DNA of 64,000 nucleotides from an uncultured Eubacteriales bacterium (lineage in GTDB: Bacteria; Bacillota; Clostridia; Oscillospirales; Oscillospiraceae), in NCBI GenBank assembly GCA_900546515.1, contig URDG01000002.1, positions 1 through 64,000 on the forward strand, in the 5' to 3' direction. The notes beneath the pieces are model-generated. The model made no database searches. It had not been told where the DNA came from and saw only the letters and a program-made list of their open reading frames with translations. This document shows, in pieces, positions 33,487 through 42,690 of this stretch. Made by a program: the position numbers and the translations under genes. Within the stretch, counting starts at the first letter, position 1. Each line of letters starts with the position of its first letter.

Positions 33487-34896
33487 TTGGCAGACATGGA
33501 AAAAAACGAGATCATGGACTTCGACACCATGCAGGAAAAGCGTTCCGACGAGCTTATGGAGCTGCTGGACAACAGGGAAATGAAGCAGCTTCAGCGGCGT
33601 ATGGAGGAAATGAACGAATTCGACGTCGCAGAATTTCTTTCAGAGCTGGACGACAACCGCATGCCCATGGTTTTCCGATTGCTTACCAAAGAGACCGCCG
33701 CAGAGGTTTTTGCCAATTTTGACGCCCCAGAGCAGGAAAAGATCATAAACTCCATCACCGACTCCGAGCTTGCCGGGATCATGGAAGAGATGTATGTCGA
33801 CGACGCTGTCGACATGATGGAGGAGCTGCCCGCGAACGTCGTCAAGCGCGCGATGCGCACTGCGACGCCCGCGACGCGGAACCTCATAAACCAGTATCTC
33901 CGTTACCCGGAGAACTCCGCCGGCAGTATAATGACCGCGGAGTTCATCGATCTCAAAAAATATATGAGCGTGAAGGAATCCCTCGCGCGCATACGGCGCA
34001 TCGGCGAGGACAAGGAGACGATCTACGTCTGCTTCGTCATCTCCGCCGACCGCAAGCTTGAGGGCATCGTCACGGTCAAGGACCTTCTGCTGGCCGACGA
34101 CGACACGATCATAGAAGATCTGATGGACCGCAACGTGATCTTCGCCTCGACAACGGAAGACCAGGAGAGCGTATCCGAAAAGTTCTCGGACTACGACCTT
34201 ATGGCTCTGCCCGTCGTCGATAAGGAGGGTCGCCTCGTCGGCATCGTCACGGTCGACGATATTATAGACGTTATGGAGCAGGAGACCACGGAGGACTTCG
34301 AGATTATGGCCGGTATGACGCCGTCCGACAAGCCGTACTCCCGCACCGGTATCTTTGAGATGTGGAAAAACCGCATCCCATGGCTGATGTTCCTGATGCT
34401 CTCCGCGACCTTCACCAGCATGATACTCACGGACTTTGAAAACACGCTTTCCGTGCAGGCGGGTCTTGTGGCGTTCATTCCCATGCTGATGGGTACCGGC
34501 GGCAACTCAGGCGCACAGGCCTCCACCGCCGTAATACGAAGCCTCTCCCTCGGCGACACCGAGCCGCGCGACGCGCTGCGCGTCATGTGGAAGGAGTGGC
34601 GCGTGGCGTTCTTCTGCGGGCTGACGCTTGCCGCCGTGAACTTTGTGAAGATGCTGCTGGTGGACGGGATGCTGCTTGCAAACGACAATGTGACCGTCGC
34701 CGTTGCCGCCACAGTCAGCGTCTCCGTGCTGTTCATCGTAATGTTCGCCAAGGTAGTCGGCAGCATGCTGCCCATACTCGCCGAAAAGATCGGCGTCGAC
34801 CCGGCTGTCATGGCAAACCCGCTCATCTCCACCGTGACGGACGCCGTGTCCCTGCTTATCTATATCTATGTTGCAAAACTGATACTTCACATATAA
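33487..34896 (+). CDS. mgtE: Magnesium transporter MgtE
   Basis: This 469-residue protein has an N-terminal helical MgtE_N domain, with MTAEFIDLKKYMSVKESLARI entering two CBS domains (about 145-265). Five membrane helices follow, with GTGGNSGAQASTAVIRSLSLGD and the pore-region GVDPAVMANPLISTVTDA. It is a Mg2+-gated Mg2+ channel: the cytoplasmic part closes the pore when Mg2+ is high. The start is a TTG at 33487 with AGAGGTGA 6 nt upstream. An ATG three codons later is less well placed. Confidence 0.93.
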   Translation: MADMEKNEIMDFDTMQEKRSDELMELLDNREMKQLQRRMEEMNEFDVAEFLSELDDNRMPMVFRLLTKETAAEVFANFDAPEQEKIINSITDSELAGIMEEMYVDDAVDMMEELPANVVKRAMRTATPATRNLINQYLRYPENSAGSIMTAEFIDLKKYMSVKESLARIRRIGEDKETIYVCFVISADRKLEGIVTVKDLLLADDDTIIEDLMDRNVIFASTTEDQESVSEKFSDYDLMALPVVDKEGRLVGIVTVDDIIDVMEQETTEDFEIMAGMTPSDKPYSRTGIFEMWKNRIPWLMFLMLSATFTSMILTDFENTLSVQAGLVAFIPMLMGTGGNSGAQASTAVIRSLSLGDTEPRDALRVMWKEWRVAFFCGLTLAAVNFVKMLLVDGMLLANDNVTVAVAATVSVSVLFIVMFAKVVGSMLPILAEKIGVDPAVMANPLISTVTDAVSLLIYIYVAKLILHI

Positions 34897-34923
34897 AAAA
34901 TCTCATTTACTAAGGAACTTCCA

Positions 34924-35853
34924 ATGGATTTTTCAGAGCTTATCATAAAAATGACGATGCTTATCGTGCTGATGCTCATAGGCTACGTCGGCGCGCGCCG
35001 GGGCGTATTCGGCGGCGCATTTGCCAAGGGGCTGAGCTCGCTGGTGATGAATCTGTTTCTCACCTGCTCCATCCTCGACTCCGTTATTTCCGGGCCGCAG
35101 GACATCTCGGGCGCGGGACTCGGGCATGTGATGCTCGTGCTCTCTCTCGTAATGATCCTCATGTACGTTATCGCCATTGCGTCCGTCCGGCTAATGCATC
35201 TGAACGATGAAAACGGCCCCGTGACCGAGCTTTCAATGTGCGTTGTGAACAGTATGTTCGTCGGGCTGCCTGTCGTGCAGGAGATGTTCGGCTCGACCGC
35301 AGTGCTGTACTGCGCGCTGAGCTGCATCCCGTTCAACGTCATTTTGTACACATACGGCATATGGCGGATGAAAAAGGGCAAGAATATCGGCGGCGGGTCT
35401 GCCGTGCAGTTCAGGGACATTGTCACTGTTCCCCTCCTCGCAACGGTTGCAGCCCTCGTGATATTTATATTCGGCATACCGATGCCGCGCCTCGTGCGGG
35501 AGTTCATCAGTCTGACCGCGCCTGCCACGGTTCCCACGTCTATGATAGTCATCGGCGCAACGCTCGGCTCCGTAAAGCTGTCGGACGCTTTCAGGGAAAA
35601 ACGCATCTACCTGCTGTGCTTCATAAAGCTCATAGTCTGCCCGCTTGCGGTCTGGCTGCTCCTTCACTTCCTCACGGCCGATCCGGTGCTGCTTGCGACA
35701 GGCGTGATAGTCGCCGCCTGTCCCACCGGCATCGTCGTGACTGTGCTCGCCCTGCAATACGACTACGACGCGGCCTATTCTTCCAAGGGCGTGCTTGCCA
35801 CAGTTGTGCTGAGCATGATCACGCTTCCCGTATTTGCTTATTTTCTGATGTAA
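34924..35853 (+). CDS. AEC-family transporter
   Basis: This 309-residue membrane protein has about ten helices in the auxin-efflux-carrier pattern: an N-terminal LMLIGYVGARRG, a middle with VVNSMFVGLPVVQEMFG, and a C-terminal VAACPTGIVVTVLALQY. AEC proteins export organic acids such as malate. It starts 28 nt after mgtE and is probably co-transcribed. The substrate is unknown. Confidence 0.87.
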   Translation: MDFSELIIKMTMLIVLMLIGYVGARRGVFGGAFAKGLSSLVMNLFLTCSILDSVISGPQDISGAGLGHVMLVLSLVMILMYVIAIASVRLMHLNDENGPVTELSMCVVNSMFVGLPVVQEMFGSTAVLYCALSCIPFNVILYTYGIWRMKKGKNIGGGSAVQFRDIVTVPLLATVAALVIFIFGIPMPRLVREFISLTAPATVPTSMIVIGATLGSVKLSDAFREKRIYLLCFIKLIVCPLAVWLLLHFLTADPVLLATGVIVAACPTGIVVTVLALQYDYDAAYSSKGVLATVVLSMITLPVFAYFLM

Positions 35854-35865
35854 GGGGGTACCGTC

Positions 35866-36486
35866 TTGCATGTTCCAAAAGGCGCCAGCCAGACTGTCGA
35901 GCTTCTGAGCTTTGACGAAGCGCTCGCTCTCTCCGGGCAAAGCGGAGGCTACGACGCGCAGAAATGGCTGTACGTTCCCGATTTTTACACCGAATACCGA
36001 TATATTCTCGGCACGCGCGGGGCAAATCCGCTTATCTGCATCGGCATAAACCCTTCGACCGCCGCGCCGGACGATCTTGACAACACGCTCAAGTCAGTCT
36101 CCCGCATTGCGGCCGGGAACGGCTACGACAGTTGGATAATGTTCAACGTCTATGCCCAGCGGGCCACCCGCCCCGACGATATGGACACCGTGAAAAACGA
36201 GCGGCTCCATGCGGAAAATATGCGCGCTTTTGAATACATACTCAAAAACACTGCCGGCGCGGGATACTCCCCCGCCGTCTGGGCCGCCTGGGGCACGATA
36301 ATAGAAAAGCGCAGCTATCTTCCCGGCTGCGTGCGGGACATGGTAGCTCTGGGCAAAAAATACAGCGCGCACTGGCTGTGCGCCGGCAAATGCTCTGCAA
36401 AGGGTCATCCGCATCATCCGCTCTACCTCAGAAAAGATGAAAAAACAGCGGAATTCGATATAGAAAGGTATCTTGATCTACTATGA
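35866..36486 (+). CDS. DUF1643 protein
   Basis: This 206-residue protein shows the DUF1643 pattern: LICIGINPSTAAPDDLDNTLKSVSRIAAGNGY near residue 55, FNVYAQRATRPDDMD, and CAGKCSAKGHPHHPLYL at the end. The fold is thought to resemble uracil-DNA glycosylase-like proteins, but no activity is established. The start is a TTG at 35866 with AAGGGGGT 7 nt upstream. It overlaps the next gene by 4 nt (ATGA). Confidence 0.85.
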   Translation: MHVPKGASQTVELLSFDEALALSGQSGGYDAQKWLYVPDFYTEYRYILGTRGANPLICIGINPSTAAPDDLDNTLKSVSRIAAGNGYDSWIMFNVYAQRATRPDDMDTVKNERLHAENMRAFEYILKNTAGAGYSPAVWAAWGTIIEKRSYLPGCVRDMVALGKKYSAHWLCAGKCSAKGHPHHPLYLRKDEKTAEFDIERYLDLL

Positions 36487-37298
36487 ATGAGCTTAAAATC
36501 GCAGTCTGTCAGGTTCTGACCGAGCTTGACCAGGACGCAACGCTTGAAAAAACCGGGCGCATGGTGCATGAGGCCGCGCATAACGGCGCACAGATCGTCG
36601 CCCTGCCCGAGATGTTCAACTGCCCGTATTCAAAGAAATATTTCCACACCTATGCCGCCATGGGACATGAAAAGACCGTCAGGGCAATGTCCTCATGGGC
36701 AAAGGACAACGGGATCATACTCGTCGGCGGCTCTATCCCCGAGACCGAGGGCGACAGGATATACAACACCTGCTTTGTCTATGACGAAAACGGCACGGAG
36801 ATAGCCCGCCACAGAAAGGCGCATCTTTTTGACGTCGATATTCCCGGCATGCGCTTCAGCGAGTCGGCGACGTTTACCCCCGGCGACCAGATAACCGTGT
36901 TCGACACGAAATACGGCAGGATGGGCGTGGCCGTCTGCTTTGACGTGCGTTTCCCGGAGCTTATCCGCGCAATGGCTGTGCGCGGCGCGCAGGTCATTTT
37001 CCTTCCCGCTCAGTTCAGCAAGGCTACCGGCAGCCACTGGGAGATGACCATACGCTCGCGCGCGGTGGACAACGAGCTGTTTTTTGTCGGCGCCTCCGCA
37101 GCGCGCTGCGAGAACTTCAGTTATGAATGCTGGGGACATTCCGCCGTTGCCGACCCATTCGGCAATGTCATTGCCGAATGCGATGAGAAAGAGCAGATCC
37201 TTTACTGTGACATTGATCTCGACCGCGTGGAGGAAGTACGGCGCCGTCTGCCGACATTCCTGCATCTGCGGCGCGACATGTATGCGGTGGCGGAATGA
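36483..37298 (+). CDS. Nitrilase-superfamily hydrolase, omega-amidase-like
   Basis: This 271-residue carbon-nitrogen hydrolase carries the Glu-Lys-Cys triad: E in ALPEMFNCPY, K in RHRKAHLFDVDIPG, C in GVAVCFDVRFPEL. HLFDVDIPG and QFSKATGSHWE match the NIT2/omega-amidase branch, which hydrolyses alpha-ketoglutaramate and alpha-ketosuccinamate left by glutamine transaminases. It overlaps DUF1643 upstream and Nudix downstream by 4 nt each. Confidence 0.87.
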   Translation: MNELKIAVCQVLTELDQDATLEKTGRMVHEAAHNGAQIVALPEMFNCPYSKKYFHTYAAMGHEKTVRAMSSWAKDNGIILVGGSIPETEGDRIYNTCFVYDENGTEIARHRKAHLFDVDIPGMRFSESATFTPGDQITVFDTKYGRMGVAVCFDVRFPELIRAMAVRGAQVIFLPAQFSKATGSHWEMTIRSRAVDNELFFVGASAARCENFSYECWGHSAVADPFGNVIAECDEKEQILYCDIDLDRVEEVRRRLPTFLHLRRDMYAVAE

Positions 37299-37864
37299 TA
37301 AGAGAGGATATAAAATATTACCGCCCCTGCTGTGAGCAGGAGCGTCTTGACCGGAAGCTTATACTTGACTTTCTTGCGCGCAACCCGGACGCCTTCTACC
37401 GCAGCAATCTCACCGCGCACATGACCGCCTCGGCCTGGGTCGTGAACCCGGAGCGGACGAAGGTCCTTATGGTTTACCACAACATATATGACTCGTGGTC
37501 ATGGGCCGGCGGTCATGCCGACGGGAATGAGGATCTTCTCTCCGTTGCCCTGCGCGAGGTGCGCGAGGAGACCGGCGTGGAACATTTGCGCCCGGTTTCC
37601 GAAGATATCTTTTCGCTCGAATCGCTGACTGTGGACGGCCACGAAAAGCGCGGAGAATACGTGCCGAGCCACCTTCATCTTAACGTGACCTACCTCATAG
37701 AGGCTGACGAGCACGACACTTTGCATATCTGCGAGGGCGAAAACAGCGGCGTGCGCTGGTTCACGCTGGATGAAGCGCTCAAAGCCTCATCTGAGCCGTG
37801 GTTTGTCGAAAGGATATATAAGAAGCTCAACAGCAAGCTCCGGGAGCTTACGCCCGATGAGTGA
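37295..37864 (+). CDS. Nudix hydrolase
   Basis: This 189-residue protein has a complete Nudix box, GGHADGNEDLLSVALREVREETGV (about residues 72-95). The Glu residues of REVREE bind Mg2+ for pyrophosphate hydrolysis. The first 45 residues and the tail extend beyond the domain. It sits in a 4-nt-overlapping chain with the omega-amidase-like gene. The substrate cannot be read from sequence. Confidence 0.88.
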   Translation: MIREDIKYYRPCCEQERLDRKLILDFLARNPDAFYRSNLTAHMTASAWVVNPERTKVLMVYHNIYDSWSWAGGHADGNEDLLSVALREVREETGVEHLRPVSEDIFSLESLTVDGHEKRGEYVPSHLHLNVTYLIEADEHDTLHICEGENSGVRWFTLDEALKASSEPWFVERIYKKLNSKLRELTPDE

Positions 37865-37875
37865 GGGAGGCGCAG

Positions 37876-38457
37876 ATGCCCGCAATAGTTGACCACGACG
37901 AGGTTCGGATGCAGATACTGAAAGCCCTCCAGCGCTGCATTGAGAACAAGCCCTTCAACCAGATACCTCTGCGCGATATAGCGGCTGAGGCCGGAATGTC
38001 GCATGCGAAGCTTCTCTATTACTTCAAAAGCAAGCAGGAGCTGTTGGTAAGCTACGTCAGATATACGAAGGATTTTATGACGGAGAAATGCGTAGCATGG
38101 TTCAGTGAGCACCCGCGCGCTGACTATGAGAGCAATCTTGCGTACATGAATGCGTTCATGGAATACGTGGCCGGCGGCAAAGAGGGCGAGATACGCCCCA
38201 ACGCCACCACACAGACCTACGTTCTCGCGCAGTATGATCCTGAAATAGGCAGGCTCGTGCAGGAGGAGTTTCTCGAATGGCGCACGATAATGGAGCAGTG
38301 CCTTGTGAAGATATACGGCCCGGAGATCGGCGCGCGCGAGGCCGAGGCAATGATGATACTCATCTCCGGCACCTTCATCTGCAACTACACCCATGCGCTT
38401 ACCGGGAAAATAAACGGCGACATCATAGGCTGTCTGGCAAATCTCAGCCGGAGCTGA
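37876..38457 (+). CDS. TetR-family transcriptional regulator
   Basis: This 193-residue regulator has a helix-turn-helix at about 25-45 (IPLRDIAAEAGMSHAKLLYYFKSKQELL) followed by a helical ligand-binding domain. GGGAGG before the ATG at 37876 sets the start, 11 nt after the Nudix stop. It may control its own operon. The ligand is unknown. Confidence 0.88.
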   Translation: MPAIVDHDEVRMQILKALQRCIENKPFNQIPLRDIAAEAGMSHAKLLYYFKSKQELLVSYVRYTKDFMTEKCVAWFSEHPRADYESNLAYMNAFMEYVAGGKEGEIRPNATTQTYVLAQYDPEIGRLVQEEFLEWRTIMEQCLVKIYGPEIGAREAEAMMILISGTFICNYTHALTGKINGDIIGCLANLSRS

Positions 38458-38577
38458 AGCCGAAGCTGACACTTTCCGCTTTTAATGCTGTTATCTTTTT
38501 TGACCGCCGCACAAAATTTGCAGCTGAGAACACCGCGGTATGCGGTATTTTTCCGAAAACAGAAGGAGGAACATAAA

Positions 38578-39102
38578 ATGCAGGATATACTTATAGTAGT
38601 CGACATGCAGAACGATTTTATATCCGGCGCTCTCGGTACAGCCGAGGCGCAGGCCATCGTCCCCAGGGTCGCAGAAAAGATCAGGAGCTTCAACGGCCGC
38701 GTGATCTTTACGCGCGACACCCACTTTGAAAATTACATGAGCACTCAGGAGGGCAGGATGCTGCCCGTTCCCCACTGCATCAAGGGCAGCGAGGGATGGG
38801 AAATATGCGCGGAGCTCGCGCCCTACTGCACCGAGACGCCCATAGACAAGCCGACCTTCGGCAGCCATGTTCTCGGCGAAATGCTGGCCTCGTCCAACAG
38901 CCGGGAGCCGATCGGCAGCATCACGCTCGTCGGGCTCTGCACCGATATATGCGTGATCTCAAACGCAATGCTTATCAAGGCGTTTCTCCCGGAGGTCCCT
39001 ATAAAGGTCGACGCCGCCTGCTGCGCCGGCGTTACTCCCGAGAGCCACAGAAATGCGCTTGCCGCGATGCTTCCCTGCCAGATCATTGTCGAAAACGCAT
39101 AA
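38578..39102 (+). CDS. Isochorismatase-family cysteine hydrolase (nicotinamidase-like)
   Basis: This 174-residue protein has D in VVDMQNDF, K in CIKGSEGW or DKPTFGS, and the nucleophile in VGLCTDICVISNA. These are the triad positions of nicotinamidases and related amidases. AGGAGG precedes the ATG at 38578. A longer open frame lacks a start signal. A Nudix enzyme next door and the CinA/PncC gene at 27 kb make NAD metabolism a possible theme, but other amides are possible substrates. It is followed by a strong terminator. Confidence 0.82.
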   Translation: MQDILIVVDMQNDFISGALGTAEAQAIVPRVAEKIRSFNGRVIFTRDTHFENYMSTQEGRMLPVPHCIKGSEGWEICAELAPYCTETPIDKPTFGSHVLGEMLASSNSREPIGSITLVGLCTDICVISNAMLIKAFLPEVPIKVDAACCAGVTPESHRNALAAMLPCQIIVENA

Positions 39103-39117
39103 CGGCGCGGAAAACAT

Positions 39118-39159
39118 AAGCCCGGCCGCAGTCCGACAAATCGGACTGCGGCCGGGCTT
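39118..39159. terminator. Very strong bidirectional terminator
   Basis: A perfect 19-bp stem starting AAGCCCGGCCGCAGTCCGA has a CAAA loop and separates convergent genes. Confidence 0.9.
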
Positions 39160-39172
39160 ATTCATGCTCCTG

Positions 39173-39913
39173 TCAGCTCTGTCTGAAGCGGGAGAGGAAC
39201 TCCCTCGTCTCCTGCCGCTGCGGAGCTCCGAACACGGCCTCCGGAGTGCCCTGCTCGCAGATAACACCTGAGTTCATATATACAACTCTCGTGCTGACGT
39301 CGCGCGCAAACGCCATCTCATGAGTCACGACCAGCATGGTCATGCCGTAGTCTGCAAGGCTCTTCATAACACTCAGCACCTCGCCTACCATTTCGGGGTC
39401 GAGCGCAGATGTAGGTTCGTCGAACAGCAGCACCTCGGGGTCCATCGCCATTGCGCGCGCAATAGCGACGCGCTGCTTTTGTCCGCCGGATATCTGACGC
39501 GGTCTGGCATTTATATACTGCGTCATGCCAACGCGCTCAAGATAGTGCAGGGCATGCTGCTTTGCGCTCTCCCTGTCCTTCTTCAGCACCTTCACCTGAC
39601 CGACAATGCAGTTTTCAAGCACAGTCATATTGTTGAAAAGGTTGAACGACTGGAACACCATGCCGACATGCGAGCGGTACTCCGCTGCGTTCACACCGCG
39701 TCCCGCAACATTTCTGCCGTGGTATATCACTTCGCCGGAGCTGGGTGTTTCGAGCAGGTTGATGCACCGGAGAAGCGTCGACTTGCCAGAGCCCGACGCG
39801 CCTATGATGCTTATAACGTCCCCCTTTTCAACGGAGAAGTCTATATCCTTGAGTATCTCGTTTGCGCCGAAGGACTTTGAAAGGTGGCTCACCCTCAGTA
39901 TCTCTTCCGCCAT
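39173..39913 (-). CDS. Lysine ABC transporter, ATP-binding protein
   Basis: This 246-residue ATPase of the polar amino acid family has Walker [11 protein letters not shown]-loop VFQSFNLF, signature ISGGQKQR, Walker [14 protein letters not shown] and the H-loop VTHEM. It powers import at the inner face of the membrane. The frame is open 50 codons further upstream, but that region is the end of the permease gene. The ATG at 39913 lies one nt after the permease stop. Lysine as substrate is inferred from the riboswitch leading the operon. Confidence 0.9.
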   Translation of the reverse strand: MAEEILRVSHLSKSFGANEILKDIDFSVEKGDVISIIGASGSGKSTLLRCINLLETPSSGEVIYHGRNVAGRGVNAAEYRSHVGMVFQSFNLFNNMTVLENCIVGQVKVLKKDRESAKQHALHYLERVGMTQYINARPRQISGGQKQRVAIARAMAMDPEVLLFDEPTSALDPEMVGEVLSVMKSLADYGMTMLVVTHEMAFARDVSTRVVYMNSGVICEQGTPEAVFGAPQRQETREFLSRFRQS

Positions 39914-39914
39914 G

Positions 39915-40790
39915 TCATCTATCTCCTCTCGTTGAAGCATTGCGCGTTCTGTCAAGCGCGCCGGCGTCAAACTCCGTGCTGCGCTCGTCAAACGGAGTGC
40001 CGCGGTCCGGGTGGCTGTAGGTGCCGGCCGCCATGACGAGCTGATCCCCGCTCGCAAGCTCATAGCTGTTGTCTCCGTCGAGCTTCTTCTCTATCCAGCG
40101 CAGCAGGAACGAAGCAAGAAGCGTCATCGTGAGATAACCTATCATCTCGACCGTCGCAGACGGAAAGTAGAGATAGCTCGCGCCGACGCTGGCCCTGTGG
40201 GCTGCGAAGAAATCGGGGAACCCGATAATGAACATTACGGACGTATCCTTGACGTTTATGATGAAGTTGTTGCCTATCTGCGGCATGATATTTCTGAGCG
40301 CCTGCGGGAGGATAACGCTGGTCATGGTCTGGACATGGGTCATGCCGATGGCCTTTGCTCCCTCCGTCTGACCGGGATCAATGGAGATTATGCCGCCGCG
40401 GACCGACTCTGCCATATATGCGCCGGTGTTGATCGATACGACCAGTATCGCCGCCGACCATATGCTCGAAAACTTCACGGCATTGTCGGTGAAGTACGGC
40501 AGTCCATAATAGATGAACACCGCCTGCAGCACCATGGGAGTGCCGCGGAACACCTCGACATAGATGCGCACTATCACACGGATGAGACCGACAAAAAACT
40601 TTTTCACGCCGGAGTCGTTTTTGGCGCACGGGATGGTGTTCAGAACGCCGCATACAAAGCCTATCACGCAGCCTATGAGCGTCGCCGTGAGTGCGAGGAT
40701 AAGCGTATTCTCAATGCCGCTGATATAAGCGGAGCCGTATTTTGTCCAGAGCTTTACAATATCGCTTGCAAGCTGTGCAAATTTATTCAT
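39915..40790 (-). CDS. Lysine ABC transporter, permease
   Basis: This 291-residue permease of the His/Glu/Gln/Arg family has about five membrane helices, the [14 protein letters not shown] segment and the EAA-type loop [28 protein letters not shown] that contacts the ATPase. A soluble hydrophilic tail of about 45 residues after the last helix is longer than usual. It is the second gene of the riboswitch-led operon. Confidence 0.9.
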   Translation of the reverse strand: MNKFAQLASDIVKLWTKYGSAYISGIENTLILALTATLIGCVIGFVCGVLNTIPCAKNDSGVKKFFVGLIRVIVRIYVEVFRGTPMVLQAVFIYYGLPYFTDNAVKFSSIWSAAILVVSINTGAYMAESVRGGIISIDPGQTEGAKAIGMTHVQTMTSVILPQALRNIMPQIGNNFIINVKDTSVMFIIGFPDFFAAHRASVGASYLYFPSATVEMIGYLTMTLLASFLLRWIEKKLDGDNSYELASGDQLVMAAGTYSHPDRGTPFDERSTEFDAGALDRTRNASTRGDR

Positions 40791-40818
40791 GGGGCATCAC
40801 CCTTCATCATTTTATCTG

Positions 40819-40844
40819 CGGCAGAGGCGCTGTGTCCTCTGCCG
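40819..40844 (-). promoter_or_regulatory. Intercistronic stem-loop between binding-protein and permease genes
   Basis: CGGCAGAGG and CCTCTGCCG form a 9-bp stem with no T tract. Such hairpins commonly protect the upstream message, giving more binding protein than permease. The effect is inferred. Confidence 0.55.
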
Positions 40845-40857
40845 GTCATTGCCTTTA

Positions 40858-41769
40858 TTATTCGCTCAGGGGCTGAACGGAGATCGCATACTCCATAAGG
40901 GCGTTGAAATCATCCGCCGTCATGGTGGAGAGCACGCTGTCTATCGCTTCTCTGAGCGCGGTATTGCCCTTCATAATGGAAACACCGATGTTCACGTTTT
41001 CTGCACGGACCTCGTCGGAGAACTGGAAGTCGCCGTCTGTGCCGGAGAAATCAAGGATCTTGAGATCCGGGTAAGCTGCGATCGCTCCCTGTGCGGTAGG
41101 CATATCGGTGCAGATGAAATCGACGCTTCCGGTCTCAAGCGCCATGAGCATTGCGGGTGCAGTCTCGGCCGCGGTCTGGATCTGCGCGCCTTCGATCTGA
41201 GGCAGGCACTGGTCATACCAGATGGTCGCTATCTGCGCGGTGCAGGAGCCGCCCGCCAGATCGGCGATACCGGCTGCATTGGCGTAGGGGCTGTCCGCCT
41301 TGGTCACGCAGACTATCGTGGCATAGAAGTAGGGGCCTGCGAAGTCGACCTGCTCCGAACGCTCAGCCGTCATGGACTGGCCCGCGATAACGGCATCAAA
41401 GGTGCCTGTCTGCACGCCGGGGACAAGGGAGTCCCAGTCGGACTGAACGATTTCAAGCTGCCAGCCGTTGGCCTCGCATATCTTCTTTGCTATCATCACA
41501 TCATAGCCGTTCGCATATGAGCCGGGAACGTTTGAAATAGGCACGGCGCCGTTTGAATCGTCGCTCTGCGTCCAGTTATAAGGCGCATAGGCGCACTCCA
41601 TTGCGACGGTGAGCACACCGTCCTCAACTCCGCTGGGAACAGACGCGCCGTTGGAGGCCGCTTCGGTGACGGCCGCAGGCTCCGTATTTCCGGTGGCTGC
41701 GGTGCTGCCGCAGGCGCACAGCGCAAGCAGCATGACGGCCGACAGTACAACTGCAATAATTCTTCTCAT
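40858..41769 (-). CDS. Lysine ABC transporter, substrate-binding lipoprotein
   Basis: This 303-residue solute-binding protein (SBP_bac_3 type) starts MRRIIAVVLSAVMLLALCACGS, a lipoprotein signal ending in LCAC. The mature part has the two-lobe pattern TVAMECAYAPYNW, NGYDVMIAKKICE and FDAVIAGQSMTAERSEQVDFAGPYF. AGGAAAC before the ATG at 41769 sets the start. The operon leader is a lysine riboswitch, so lysine or a close cation is the predicted ligand. It is the first gene of the operon. Confidence 0.9.
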   Translation of the reverse strand: MRRIIAVVLSAVMLLALCACGSTAATGNTEPAAVTEAASNGASVPSGVEDGVLTVAMECAYAPYNWTQSDDSNGAVPISNVPGSYANGYDVMIAKKICEANGWQLEIVQSDWDSLVPGVQTGTFDAVIAGQSMTAERSEQVDFAGPYFYATIVCVTKADSPYANAAGIADLAGGSCTAQIATIWYDQCLPQIEGAQIQTAAETAPAMLMALETGSVDFICTDMPTAQGAIAAYPDLKILDFSGTDGDFQFSDEVRAENVNIGVSIMKGNTALREAIDSVLSTMTADDFNALMEYAISVQPLSE

Positions 41770-41826
41770 TTTGTTTCCTTTCTTCGGTGTTTTTCCGTCC
41801 GGCTTTTTCTCTCCCCGCCGGCAGGG

Positions 41827-41861
41827 TGAAATAAAAATGAACCGCTCGTCAAGCGGTTCAT
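41827..41861 (-). terminator. Riboswitch-controlled terminator
   Basis: On the minus strand ATGAACCGCT and AGCGGTTCAT form a 10-bp stem followed by TTTTTATTT, between the lysine aptamer and the first gene. This is the expression platform that stops transcription when lysine is bound. Confidence 0.85.
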
Positions 41862-41940
41862 GGAAAATCAGAAAAACGCAATGCCGGGACACCGGCAGAA
41901 CGAAGATCAGTCAGCCATTGATAGCGCTTCACAAGGTTAA

Positions 41941-42090
41941 CATGTGACAGTCCGACAGATATTATCTGTCGCCCCAGCAGCAGAAAAACAGGCATTTTTC
42001 AGCGGCTTCGGCGGTGGCCCCTTTCTTATCCCGCGGCTGCCTGGCCTTGCGGGACGGTACTGATGGATACCGCGCCTCTATCCTAAGCGA
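41941..42090 (-). ncRNA. Lysine riboswitch (L box)
   Basis: Read on the minus strand, the leader has the L-box signatures in order: GATAGAGGCGCG, CATCAGTACC, GAAAGGGGCCACCGCCGAAG, CTGCTGGGGC, then GGACTGTCAC closing the P1 stem. Order and spacing match the lysine aptamer. It is followed by a terminator and an amino acid importer, so excess lysine should switch uptake off. Confidence 0.92.
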
Positions 42091-42104
42091 TTCAGTTTGA
42101 CCAT

Positions 42105-42133
42105 ATGCTAGCATCGTTTGTCATATGTGTCAA
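42105..42133 (-). promoter_or_regulatory. Promoter of the lysine importer operon
   Basis: On the minus strand TTGACA (42133-42128) and TAGCAT (42110-42105) are 17 nt apart, immediately upstream of the aptamer. Confidence 0.8.
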
Positions 42134-42297
42134 TAGGGCTATTTTATTTTTGTTAAACATCCACAAAAATCATCACGGCTATCTGTTATTCCCGGCAAAA
42201 ATGGAGAGCTCTCTCCATTTTTGCCGCATGCCGTTCTCTGCCGTTCCCCGGTGCTTCCCTGAAATATTTACGGGATTATGAATTTTGCCGGAAAGCA

Positions 42298-42326
42298 TTG
42301 AAAATACACTGATTTTGTGGTATATA
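42298..42326 (+). promoter_or_regulatory. Promoter of the P-type ATPase operon
   Basis: TTGAAA (42298-42303) and TATATA (42321-42326) are 17 nt apart. A GC-rich hairpin (CCGCCC/GGGCGG, about 42340-42355) and the operator follow in the leader. Confidence 0.6.
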
Positions 42327-42368
42327 AATATGTTACAGACCGCCCGGAGGGCGGCCTGTGGAATATAC

Positions 42369-42392
42369 GTCGGTTAGTCCGCACTAACCGAC
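42369..42392 (+). promoter_or_regulatory. Palindromic operator before DUF6110/P-type ATPase
   Basis: Perfect 10-nt arms GTCGGTTAGT and ACTAACCGAC flank CCGC. The core GTTAG-N6-CTAAC is the same arrangement as at feoAB (23240-23255), suggesting one metal-responsive regulator for both operons. It lies about 40 nt after the -10 element, so it may act as a roadblock or as an RNA hairpin. Confidence 0.6.
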
Positions 42393-42427
42393 TGAGGACA
42401 AACGATTTATATGGAGGATAAAAAGCT

Positions 42428-42688
42428 ATGAGTAAAATTGCTGCATTTGCAGGCGGTATCCTGTTCGGTACAGCCGGTCTGAAGATCCTTTCCAGCCGCG
42501 ACGCGAAAAAGGTCTATGCACACACCACTGCCGCTGCGCTCCGCGCAAAGGACTGCGTGATGGCCGCCGCCACCACTATCAAGGAGAGCGCAGACGATAT
42601 TCTGGCTGAGGCCAAAGAGATCAATGAAAAGCGCGCAGCCGAGGCAGAGGCTCAGGTCATTGAGGACAGCGCAGAGAAGGCCGAGTAA
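42428..42688 (+). CDS. DUF6110 protein
   Basis: This 86-residue protein has an N-terminal hydrophobic segment (IAAFAGGILFGTAGLKIL) and then a helical, Lys/Glu/Ala-rich tail. It matches the DUF6110 proteins that regularly precede heavy-metal P-type ATPase genes in gut Firmicutes. GGAGG precedes the ATG. It lies 2 nt upstream of the ATPase gene. A small accessory subunit or membrane anchor is likely but unproven. Confidence 0.75.
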   Translation: MSKIAAFAGGILFGTAGLKILSSRDAKKVYAHTTAAALRAKDCVMAAATTIKESADDILAEAKEINEKRAAEAEAQVIEDSAEKAE

Positions 42689-42690
42689 CC

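Noticed and set aside
42335..42360. Hairpin in the P-type ATPase leader as a metal riboswitch
   Set aside because: Only one simple GC stem is present and no known metal riboswitch (yybP-ykoY, NiCo, M-box) pattern is visible.
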